From assembly GCA_914767715.1 (NCBI GenBank), contig OU612065.1:12092001-12156000 (forward strand): a stretch of 64,000 nucleotides of DNA, read 5' to 3'. The stretch is from Membranipora membranacea. Lineage: Eukaryota; Bryozoa; Gymnolaemata; Cheilostomatida; Membraniporidae. Below the pieces are notes generated by a model that searched no databases, was not told the origin of the DNA, and worked only from the letters and a program-made list of their open reading frames with translations. This document shows positions 1 to 11,900 of this stretch, piece by piece (position 1 is the first letter of the stretch; every line of letters starts with the position of its first letter). The translations under genes were made by a program, and so were the position numbers.

Positions 1-188
1 AACACTTTTGTAGGAAGATCAAATGTCACCTTTACAGAAAGGTGATTTTAACATGTGCCTAAATCTTTTCTCTTTCCTTTCACGTTAATGTGATACTAAC
101 TAAAACATCAAGGTTACTCAATTGACTGGATTGATTATAAAAAATGTTATCAGTTATGGTGAGAATTTGGTATGCTCTGTTGTTTTAG

Positions 189-3100
189 TGTCCTGTTCAA
201 GATACAGTGCTTGTCTCTTCTGGCCTAGGTGTGATTTATCAATCATTCCTTAAAAGTGCTGCAGTCATAATCGACAAACAGGTAAGATAATAAACGCTTC
301 ACCAAACACCCATAAATTATACAAATAATTTTGCACTGCTTTTGATAGATGGCATATAAAAAAATTCACATTATGCTGTTGGAAAGTTCTTGAGTCGCTG
401 CCACTGAAAAATCTGTTTTGGTCAAGTTGTATTCCATGTTATTTGATGATAATGTATTTCCTGATATTGGACTTCATGATAAAATATGCAAAACTTGAAA
501 ACCTGTAGATATAATTTGTATTTTTAGTCTGATTCTGACTCGGTGTATATTGTATTTAGTGTGGATCCATCTGATCAATCATGCGCCAAATCTGACCGAA
601 TATTACCGATTGGAGGTGAGGTTATTTTCTTCTTATATTGAAATTCATTAAATATTGCCCAGTAAATTACGCACATACCAAATTGTACTGCTTACGTTGT
701 ATTGTTGGGTTGGGTTGCTGCTGTTGCTCAAATATGGTGACTTTTTCACAAATTAGGAATATTTTACTACATTAATTACATCATCATTGCATATTTTCAG
801 CTTCTAAAATGAAACACATCGAGTTTTGGATAGAGAGCCACACTGATGGTAAGTAATAAGCTGGTGTCAGATTTTGCGCTGCTGCATGTCAAACAGCAAT
901 TATTGATTCGCAATTAAACCCTGTGACTGAATGTTGACGAGCTGGTGCTTGGTTAAACTCTGCTATACAACGTGTATTACGGTTTCAACATTTTGATTTC
1001 TCTGTGATGCATAAAATGAATAGAAACAAATTCAGATGTTGCCTCCATTCATTTATTTATTTATGGCATGCCGTGACATTCCGAGTTGCATCACATAATA
1101 AAAATATACTGGTAGAAGTAACAGTAGATCAGCCCGGTAACTTAGACCCTTCTGATATAGTTGCAGGCGCATATTTATCTGTCAGTCTATTGGAATGTAG
1201 ACAGAGTTAAGACTAGCTAACATGGTTTGTTTCTATTTACAGATTCTGTGTACATCAATGCTGTTCTGGGTTCTCTAGGGTACTGTGCATTGTTCTATGT
1301 ATGCTTCCTATCAGGAATGGTTACCACTTATTGCTGGTAAGTCTTAATCTGATCGCTTGGTATTCTGGCAGGTAGCAGTTAGAATCCACCGTATGACGCT
1401 AAAATACTCTCTGTGGCTCCTATGGTGTCAGACTGGTGCTGTTTTAGCATCATAATGATATAATATACGAGTATAGCTAGCCTTGTGACGCGCCCATTAA
1501 AAGAGTATCGAATATACCAGCGACATTGCGTAATTTCAGAGCAGCTTTGGGAATTATTCTAACTGCTTTTAGCTTCGGTGTAAACTAGATTTTGCATAAT
1601 ATTGATTCCTGAAGAAGTAATTTCCTATCTAAGATGAAATTTTCTTTTACCACTAATATGTTTTTAAATTAAACCAGTATATCTACTCTTTAGTCTTTGG
1701 ATCAAAAGATTGTTTGACACTTTATGTTGTTACAGGAATAAAAGATGTCCTAGCTCCACTAATGATGGCCACAGAGAGTTACAAAATGCAGATGAATGTA
1801 AGTAATTTTTCGTACTGATTGTAATAATGCCACTATTTTTCAAGTCTTTTTGCAAATTCATAGCATGCAAATTGAATTCTAAAACCAATTAATATAACAG
1901 TGTTTGAAAACTAGGGCATGAAAGCTCTGCTTGAGTAGTTGAAAGTACTAGCACGCCATTGGGTCACATAAGCTTCTTTGTATAGATGCATTTGAGTGGT
2001 TGGTGATAATTTGTTTAAAAAACCAAAAGAAATTTCAGCGCCTCTAGTTGGAGATCATATCAGCACCAAGAAAAAGTAACAGGCACAAAGTAACAATAAT
2101 GCTGCCATATTGCAGTGTGTTTATGCACTGAAATGAGGTTGTTAGATCCATTTATCCTCTTTTTAAAGTAGAAGAATAAATCCCCCTCTGTCAGAAAAGG
2201 CATTGTTTCAAACTGAAATCTCGCTCTCGGTTCAGTTTCAACACCGAACTTGACATACAATAGAGATATATGCTTATTTGTCCTGTGGATTGAGTAGCTA
2301 CATGAATGTTTCTCTATCTCTCACACAGTGTCACCGTCTCTCCCAGGAGGAGTACCAGATTATGGATCTGTATCAGGTAACGGAGCCTACCCACAGCCGG
2401 ACGAATTAGAGAACTCGTCAAGAGCTAGCAGTATCATAGCTGATGCTGATCATCTCGATGATATCGAGGAAGATAAAGATGTATACAGAATGAAGGTCAG
2501 GCAATTTTCCTATATGATAACCGACAATAAGCTGACAATAACATTATTGTCTAGTTTAAAACTATAATCTGTTCAAAATCTCTTCAAAAAGGATAAAACA
2601 TGGATAAAACATAAGATTTGAGAAAACCTAAATGACTGAATATCCTAATCCAATTGGGAATTGTCCCTTATCACTATTTACTGATAATGCTTTGCTGATA
2701 CAGGGCACTCAGAGTATAATGACACTCTTATTCGGGGTAATAAAGCAATTTATTTTCATACTACCAAAGTTTTAGCTACATGTTATCATTTCACCCTTAT
2801 AAGTTACTGTAAATTAATGAACTTTTTCTATAACCTACCTTACCAGTAAGTCAGTATCAGTCCTAATATCCCAATGTGTCCAACATGTGATAACCCCAGA
2901 TCGCTGAGCCTTACTTATTATCCATTTCTGCTGGTTATTGTAGATTAATTTGAAAGTCTCGGATATGGCTAGAAAAGAACCGTCCAACCTTAGAAAGAAG
3001 TACATGCTGTATAACTGGTATGTTAAGTTCGATTGTCATTCATATTGCTCATAATGTAGCTCCGGTGGCATCAAAACTGGTATGTTGGTAGAAATACATA

Positions 3101-6100
3101 ATACTATATGATATAGTGATATCAAGATCAAAAATATAACATTATGCAAAAAGAAATTTTCATTTTAAAATCTTGGCACAAAGACATTTGTGAAAGCTAA
3201 ATCTCAAAAATACCCAATTTTCATGCTCCTTGAGCCGAGAGTACCAGAGAAAATAATATGATGAGTTTTTCTAGATTGAGCTTGATCCATTTATCTGCAT
3301 TTGGAGTTCTCCCGCTGGTCAATGGTCCTAAGGGTAGCAACTCCTGATGCAGGACAAGGACATTATGACAATGTATCATTGTCATATCTTAAAAATATTA
3401 TAAGGAAGCATATTTTGCCTTCATATCAGATTACCATTATATTGTATGAACAATTTTTTATTGCAGGAATGTTATAATTGTATCTATTTTCTATGGTCTA
3501 CCCGTTGTTCAGCTAGTCTTCACATATCAAAGGGTAAGTATATGTTACCAGAAAGTATGGAATCACTACAGCTTTTGGTACACATATGTTATCATTTATC
3601 TATTTATGAGATGTAATGAGAGCCATATACAGAAAATAAAAAGATTGCATGTTTCTATATTCATCAGAGACAAAACACGTAGTGTTATAATTCAAACCTT
3701 TGTATAAACTATATGAGATATGACAATTTTTGGAGCACTGCTATCAGTCTTATACCTTGTCTTTGTCATTTCAGCTTCTCAATCTGACAGGAAACCAGGA
3801 TACATGCTACTATAACTTCTTGTGTGCCAGAAAACTGGGAGTGCTGCACAGTTTTAACAATGTCTTCAGTAACATAGGATATATCTTGCTAGGAGTTCTC
3901 TTCATTATCATCACTTATATAAGGTAAGTGAGCCCATCTGTAGACTACTGGAAATTTCCTTGTCAATTTCGTGTCTGATTTAAAAGTCTCTCAGTGAATG
4001 GCATGTAACAAAAATTTAATGTAAAATCCCCACAGCCATAACTAACATGCAGTGACGAGATTTATGAACTATGTTGCGTTGTTAGCTGTACAAGCAGAAC
4101 TGAAATTGGGAGAGAAGCTACAATTAGGCTTGATACATCATTTAGGTATTCTACACCTAATCATGACGACATTCCATACTTTTTTTATAATAGGCAACGT
4201 CAGAACAATGCTCTGACAGAAGAATACAGAGAAAAGTATGGAATACCTCAGCATTTCGGACTGTTCTACGCTATGGGCTGGGCTTTGTGTGTGGAAGGAT
4301 TTATGAGTGGTTGTTATCATGTCTGCCCAAGCTACAACAACTTTCAATTTGGTGAGTAAATATTACTTGTATGAATTGCTGAGCTGATTTATGTTTTAAT
4401 TACTGGTTAATTTAATTGTTTTTTTATAACAAATCCTGAAACGTTTTTACATATGATGAAGATAAAATAAAAGAGTTTGGGATACCCTTGACTCCCTTGT
4501 GAAATATTAATAAAAGACATAATTATAATAAAGATGTAATTAGCAAGAAGAGTTGTCTTCTATTAATCCACAAGCACGCTATCAAGAAAAATAGTTTATT
4601 GTTCCTGCTGTCTAAATTTTTCCTTTATTCTTTTACAGATACAGCATTCATGTATATACTGGGTTCACTGCTCATCTTAAGACTATTTCAATCTAGACAT
4701 CCAGATATCAACTCTCATGCTCACAAAGCATTCCTCATGTTTGCTGTTATTATCATCTTGGCTGTGTTCGGTGTGGTAAGTTGGAGCTGTTTTGAAAGAG
4801 TCTCAATGTATATTCTAATTTTTGTGCTTATGCAAATTCAATTTCAAAGACAGCCTGGGTCTCTAGCTGCAATTTTGATGTGACTGCCGTTAACTGACTA
4901 TCGAGATATTATGTTTAACAGATTTTGTTTTGATTTTAGCTGTACAACAAGGAGGTATTCTGGATAGTGTTTACTGTGATTCATGTATTTCTTATTTCCT
5001 ACCTATGCCTGCAGATCTATTATGTGGGAAGATTCAAATTTGGTGAGTAAAGAAAAATGTTATGTTCACTAATTAGTTGTTCACCACTCTTGTATTGTGA
5101 TATGCTGTGTGTATGAAAACTATATCAGCTTAGTAAATTTTGTAGATGAGTTGATTGGATGAACAATTCTGACCATAGCTCTACTTCATTTTCACTTATA
5201 TCCAACTTCATGCTTAGTAAAACCATAGGTTGTGATTAGTTAAATTCCGTAATAACTTTCTGGAGAATTTTTTCAGATCGCAGTTTATATCAAAGTTTGG
5301 TTCTCTATGTCAGAAGTGACTGCTGTAGATGGGTGAAACCCCTGTACCCGGTTAGTGTCCAGCTTCATAAAGTTAGCCTGATTATTCTTATTTTGCTGCC
5401 TCAAGTTTAACTTTGTCAGCTGGTCACAACTCAATTCGTTAATGCCCCATGGGTCAAGTCATTGTCAGACCTGGTGATGATCGGCATGCCAGCTTGCGCA
5501 CACAATATGATGCTTAGAGCCCGTTGGTTTATTGGTACAAAGTATATCACGAGAGAGGCAACTGGCAACTGTTTCAAAAAACATGTATTCTTGTATTTTA
5601 GGCAAGGCTAGGATTATTGGTGTTCATGTACATGGCTAATATTGGATTGTGAGTATAATCTTAGCATCAGCTTGTACAGCTCATAATAAATTGTGACATG
5701 AACCTATGTATGATCTGAGATTTCCTCAGATCGTTGCTAGCAGCCTTACTAAGTGATCTTGTCTTATTTGAAAGCACCTTGTCAGAAGTTTAAGCTTACT
5801 CATTGCTGCAATTTAGTTATGGCATTTGGCAGTTTTTTTTTCTTGGACTAGTTGCGGAATTTCAATCCTAAACCATGCTTCTAAGCCTATTTTTTATTTG
5901 CAGGGCTGTATATGGTATTGTTACCACCCCTGCAGACTTCGCCACACACATGCTAGCTATTATCATCATGAATCTGATGAGTTACTGTCTCTTCTACATC
6001 TGTATGAAGGTATAGTTAGTTGTTCAAGTCACTATTTTTCTTTTGACCATGTACATAACATTGAGTAGTCAGCAGTCAGCACTGTGGGGAGCAGCATCTT

Positions 6101-7247
6101 GTTTTATGCATGACAATTAAACCTGGTTGTCACAGGATAAGCATATTATAAACTTAGGTCAGTTGGAACGCAAGGGTAAACTCCAGATTCTGAAGTTTGT
6201 CTGTCTAGAAATGTGATGTTCACCCTCTCTGCTAGGCTCTCTTTTGCCTTGACTCAATGTAAGGATCGCATTATTTTATTTTTTATTATGCCTCAGGGGG
6301 ATAACACTGTTTAAAACACAATGTTTGCAACTTCACCACGGAATATAATATATATTTTCAGTTTGTACATAAGGAAGGAGTACCTGTACAGTGTATAGTA
6401 TTAGGACTGGTGGCTGCTATACTCTGGGGATTTGCTCTCTGGTTCTTCACTCATGTTGTCACCAACTGGCAGGTCAGTTAGATTATCGTTGGTTTTATTC
6501 ACTTAACTTCCACAGCTGATTTAGTTAAGAGCGTAGGCTTTTTATATTCACAGAGGTATCTTTAGCCTATGGTAAACATAAATAGGTAATACAACTGCCA
6601 TGAGTTCTTTGCGTGAGTTTTACTTGTATAGTGCGTTTTGTAAATGGCAGCATGGAAACAGCGTTACTTTGTATATTTCAATTTTGTTATTTGTATTTTA
6701 GGTGACACCTGCGATGTCCAGAAATCTGAATGATCAATGTATAGTACTCAACTTCTTTGATAGACATGATGTGTGGCATTTCTTGTCTGCCGGAGCTCTA
6801 TTCACTACATTTATGGTAAGTGCAATGCGGTTTTCCTATTTTTTGGGTCTATTCAGGGGGTCTTTCAATTTGAACAAGCGATGCCTCTGATAATAAATTA
6901 TTGCTATCGCATTGCACAAGTTTATCGCTCACTTGGTCTTTCAGACAAATTCGTTCCGTAGTCGATCACTCAGAATGTATACAGTTCCATCGTTTAGTGA
7001 GCGATCTGGGAAAGATACCCTAACAGGTTTTAAATAGTGGTTTTGGCTGCTTTTAGTTGAAAGACCCCCCCCCCCCCCCGGTAATCCAGTGTGTTGGTAA
7101 TTGAGAATTCCACCACATAATGTTTGATACTTCACCAAGGCTTACCAAATCTAGAGAACCGAAAACATAACTTGTATTTTGTAGATGGTTTTCTTCATTG
7201 ACGATAACATTCGAGACGTACCCAGAGACCAAATCCCAGCATTTTAG
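189..7247 (+). CDS. SIDT: SID1 transmembrane family protein (SIDT1/SIDT2-like), 5'-partial
   Basis: Coding exons, all GT-AG and phase-consistent: 189-281, 528-615, 801-848, 1243-1336, 1736-1797, 2329-2495, 2944-3017, 3467-3533, 3775-3923, 4194-4351, 4639-4775, 4940-5042, 5277-5350, 5602-5648, 5904-6009, 6362-6472, 6702-6815, 7185-7247. They encode the last 584 residues; human SIDT proteins are about 830, so roughly 240 N-terminal residues lie before the window. Exons 1-3 are the end of the extracellular beta-rich region (CPV start, [10 protein letters not shown]). Exon 4 is the first membrane span, exons 5-6 a charged cytosolic loop, and exons 7-17 the multi-span core. The protein ends RDQIPAF, like the vertebrate RDQIPVF. 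SID-1 family members transport or bind double-stranded RNA, and the vertebrate proteins sit in endolysosomal membranes. The putative CREST metal-site residues are present: Ser319 and His323 (SGCYH), Asp334 (FDTAF), His548 and His552 (RHDVWHF), numbered from the first residue in the window. Family assignment is certain; whether it is SIDT1- or SIDT2-type cannot be decided here. Confidence 0.96.
3775..4775 (+). other. SIDT: SIDT central membrane core with part of the putative metal site
   Basis: Three consecutive exons carry the best conserved block of the protein. They hold the motif [16 protein letters not shown], then [33 protein letters not shown] and RHPDIN. Ser, His and Asp of this block join two His of exon 17 (6702-6815) to form the CREST-type site proposed for the family. 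The spans are strongly hydrophobic and the loops short, as in vertebrate SIDT proteins. Confidence 0.85.
6856..7079. mobile_element. Small terminal-inverted-repeat element (MITE-like) in last SIDT intron
   Basis: A perfect 13-base inverted repeat, GGGGGTCTTTCAA at 6856-6868 and TTGAAAGACCCCC at 7057-7069, bounds about 214 bases. The right end runs into a tract of 15 C (7065-7079). An inner perfect 10-base inverted repeat (ATCGCTCACT 6924-6933, AGTGAGCGAT 6996-7005) shares the same dyad. No transposase is present. This fits a non-autonomous DNA element or a fold-back repeat. Target-site duplication is not obvious because of the C tract. Confidence 0.5.
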
Positions 7248-8948
7248 TGACTCATTTTCCACAACTTGTGCCAAAAGTTTCATCTAACAGCGTTGTACAA
7301 GCTTCCAAACATGTCGTGCTGTGTCATACGTCATCCAGCCTTAAAACTTTTGTCAGTCACACAATGTTGATCAAAGTGACTCTAAAAAATATATTTTATC
7401 AGCTCAACATAGTGATATTCAAATTCTATATCAGGTACTAGTTGTAAAATGTTTCTTTTTCTAATTGTTATCATGGTGAACCAAAAGGTATTTTTAGCCT
7501 AGTCTGCATGAAGATGTAACACTATAATATAATTCATATTTTAGTTTCCTGACAAAAAGAAATTACAGGATATTGATAGAAGTATTATAGTATAGTGTCT
7601 GCTCGTATCATTATTCAAGTCAGCTAAAGTTATTCACTAAATTTTTCATTTCATTCATCATGGTGCGTTTTATTTTGAATTTTTTTACTCTTCCAATGTG
7701 TTGTATCGGACTTAGGCGTGCAAGGGAACAGAGCAGAAGTTAGATTTCAATGTTTATAAATATATTAGGACTGCAGTCTCAGAATTAACGCATGATTGAT
7801 TTTTTTAAATTGCAGATTTTGTGCCATTTTTATTTGTAATATATCTTTTACTCAACGTGTTACCCGTACCACTGCGATAGTCGTGTAGTGTGTCATGATT
7901 TTTCATGAAAAAAATTAATTTTCACATAATAATTGGAATTATATAGGATGGTTGGATAATCCAGTTACCATGTGGAGGGTGCAAGTGATTGGAAAAGTAA
8001 AGGGGAGTCAGTTGAGGAGGACACAACAAAAACAGCATTCACAACCTTTCTCTTTTAAGATATATTTTACCAACATTTTAAAAAAAACATTTGTATTAAT
8101 CCAAGTATGTAACCAACACAATATCTGGTATTGTAATATATAGTAGTGTAACACAAAGATCATGTATATGGCTCAAAGGTGATCACGACAACACTATCGA
8201 TGCATTGTGCATAGGTATGCTTAGCCTCTCTTGACAAGCTTACGTACCTCATACTAACACTTACACATCATACATACTATGAGGCACAGAAATAATAGGC
8301 CAACCTGACAAAGAGGACAGAAGTTGATAAAATACAGTTTTATCAAAATTTGTCTATGTTGAAGCTTGATAAGGGTTGCTTTCATTTGGTTTAGCTTAGC
8401 CACGATAGTTTGGGAGGCCTATTAACTCAGGTTGAAATGTTGAGGAGTCACCATGCTATGTGTTAATCTGAATTTTTGTAATATTGTGCAGAGAGTCTTA
8501 CTCTTGTCATATTTTTATTGCATTGGTTAAAAGGAGTATTCTTTTAGTATATGAAACAGGTGACTTGAGCATTTCTGTCATGATACCCTTTGGGGAGCAA
8601 GATTTACCAGTAAGCTTACCACAACATTTAAAGGAATAAAATTTTTATAATAAAATATCATTTTACATAATAGCCATAACTTGTAAATCAGTAAAACCCA
8701 TATTACTCGCTACCATCGCATTGGTGCGAATGCATCTTACAATGTGCAGAAAACTCTCAATTCATTGTGCATAAGAATATTTTGCAATAAATAAAATGGA
8801 ACTTAGTTCCACATAAAAGGTAAGATGCAGTGTACAATGTAAATTTGATCCGCTCGGCGTAATCAGACACTCATGAAATAATAATGGAGACATTGAATAA
8901 AATCAAAAAAGCAGAAGATGCATAGCCCATTGTCTGCTCTAACATATT
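7248..8948. other. Convergent intergenic region / 3' UTRs of SIDT and REEP
   Basis: No coding exon is supported here. Canonical plus-strand AATAAA signals lie at 8635-8640, 8649-8654, 8786-8791, 8790-8795 and 8896-8901; I saw none between the SIDT stop and 8635. The nearest canonical minus-strand signal for REEP (TTTATT on the plus strand) that I see is at 8514-8519. If these are used, the SIDT 3' UTR is about 1.4 kb and the two tails overlap. Confidence 0.5.
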
Positions 8949-11900
8949 TTATGTTGCGCTGGTAATCTGGATGTGTGGATTAGAGTGGGATTTCAGTTTA
9001 TGGTTTGTCATCTCTTTTGGTTTTGTGTTCTTGGTAGCTGAAACAGTTGTTGACGGTTTTGCAGAAAGCTTTTTCTTGCGGCTAGCTGATTTGGATCTGG
9101 CGCGAGGTTTACTGGGAGGTTTAGATATTCTATTAGATAATTCTGAAACGCCTGCTGAGGTTATAAATTTTCTGGAGGGCTCTGCATTGACAGGTGGAAG
9201 CTCCTGGATATCATCCTGCAATGTCAGATATGAAACAATAGTTAATAAGAGCATTGGCAAAAACCTTCAAAGTTTACTCAGACGTAGATATCATGAGTGA
9301 TGCTATGTTTTGCCGACATTTTCACAACGCATGTTTTTTATCTCAAGTGCACTCAATATCACCATCTCACCGCGACCTCTCACTCAAATGCAACATGGTT
9401 ATTAAATCTTCTCATTAGTTAGAGCTATGCAGCAGTCAGTAAGTTTAGAAGCTGTTGAAGGTGCAACTTAAATCCTATACTAACACCAAAGGTTCTATCC
9501 ATAACCAAACCACATTTACCATCATCAGCATGGGTATAAACAGCACTGATTAAAACAATAATTAGGGAATCAAGCAAGAGAACTGAGGTAAACAAACTCA
9601 CACCAATATATTACATGTGATAATTAGTATACAACATTCTACAACAATACAACAACATCAATCGGTTACATCAATATTGTGAGATTCTATTTTTGCGCAA
9701 GCAAGTGCAACTAACTCGCACAGAAATCAGATATTAATCAGCAAGCATCCATGCTTCTGATGCAGGGAATGGAAATTTGAGAAATGAAGCTTTTCTATGT
9801 CAGAAATAAGAGAGGCCAGTGTTAGATCAGTGCCTGACACGCGCAACCAAGGAATGGAGAATTACATTGTTTGAGTGTGAGGTTTTACACTAAGCTAGTA
9901 ATCACTGTGCGGGAGATTTCCGCCAGCGAGAAGGCAAGTCTGTGGTTACGTTTGAGCGCATACTAGCGGCTCTTCTTGGCAGTGTACCATAGTGGTAGCC
10001 CTAGATAACATAAACATCGAAAAACACTTCAATTTTGTTTAGTTCACAAAAATGAAACACTACTCACACTAACATAGTTCATCTGTGTAGCCAAAATTGG
10101 TAGTCTGTAATTATGTGACCACAGTGAATTTGGAGTTGTGTATACTTGGCAAGAATAATGAGACAACCCCAGAAATTGTATTAGCATCATGTTTTGATTC
10201 TGATTCCTGCTTTAGACTTATTATGACACATCTTTAGGACAGATAGTTGTGAAAGTTGTGAGCTACTACCAGTATTTTGAGGCCAAAAATCAAGTTTCAG
10301 GTTTTCCCCAAAGTTTCTACCATTCAATATCTAAACAGGGTTTTTATACCAAAAGCTCTGTACACACCAAGATTTAGTTAGTTTCTGTATTGAAGAATAA
10401 AGAAGTAGATTGTTTTGTGGTAGATCGCCCACCATTACGCCATCCACAGTTTCGGCAAATTTAATTGCAGGCAATCTACTTCCTCACTCTATAAGATAGT
10501 CACAGACTAAATCTCGAAGTGAACAACTCCGGGAATAAAAACCCATAAGCCTGCTGTAATATATGTGTACTACAAACCTCCTTGTGGTTATAATGTTGAG
10601 GATGAGGAACTTCCCCCGTATCACCGCCATGGTACTCATGCGATCTCAAGTTATACCCTGTAATGATAAATGTACACCTAAGATAAGACTGGGAACAAGA
10701 GTGCCAATCACAGAGTGTACTATATTTAGTTGCAGTCACAAGACAGAGTGAGATCTCGAGGGCTCTCCAGACTGATATGCCAAGAAAACTTCATTAGCAC
10801 TGCACTATAAGGCACCTTATTATACTACATGTATGTGACAGATAAAATCACAGATATAATGGAGCTTGAGTTGTAGATAATGTGGTAAAGTCAATATCTT
10901 TGATTGAAATGTAATGCCTCCATATGAAGATATTATGATTATCTTTATGTTACGTCAATTATTGATTCATAATAAAGCAATTCAAGAAGGAGCAGAAAAA
11001 TGGCAACCAAATTTGTCCAATCTAGACCATTATACCCACGCTCATTGGCTTATCATTCCACAAATGTATGACTGCAATGACAGAACACTAATTTTTCATT
11101 CACATTTCAATTATGCACAAGGCTTTTTCTGCTTACCTCTTTGACGGGGCTCTGATGGAGGATGAGGCTCCATAAACTCCTTCTCTGAATCGTGTTTCTC
11201 ACCGCCTTGTAGCTGGTCATATACTGGTGCACCACGGTGTGCGCCTAGATCTAAAAATATACATTACAATCAAGTGTACATAGAAACCAGACTTTTGCTT
11301 CACAAAATCCAGAAGGATCATCCCTTGGTGTGAAGGCTGCTTAGTGGTATCACAGAGTAAGGACATATGTTAGATTTGCAAAACTCTGCGCCACATAGAT
11401 ATTTCCTACCTGTCACTAATTAACAGAACACAATGGAGATTTGAGTGATACAACGTATTATTCATTTGTTCATAACTGGCGGCGATAATGCATCTGCATA
11501 GTGAGTGATGACCAATCTTAGGCCAGCCCAATAGTAAGTGACTGCGTTAGATTACATACAGGTAGTGAGATGTATTACCTAATGATATTCAACGTTAGCA
11601 ACAGGCTAAACTGCTTCAAAGGTTAAACCTTTTTACACAATCAGTTATATGGGTTGGCAGCAGCTGCTGTATAAGCTGCATTAATAAGTCATCGCACAGC
11701 TTAGGCCTGTGTATTGACGAGTGTACAACCTAATTGCGTGCAGTGAGATCACTGTATGGTAGAGCAGTGAGATTGCAGTATGTTTACAAGCTTAAATTCC
11801 CACATTATCTTTAGATCGCCAAGTATTTTACCATACTGGTAGGTTCTTATTTGACTATAGATCAACAACACCTACCAGTTTCATCGATTTCCTCAGGTAT

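Noticed and set aside
8971-9300. 109-codon plus-strand open frame
   Set aside because: It is the antisense shadow of the last REEP exon.
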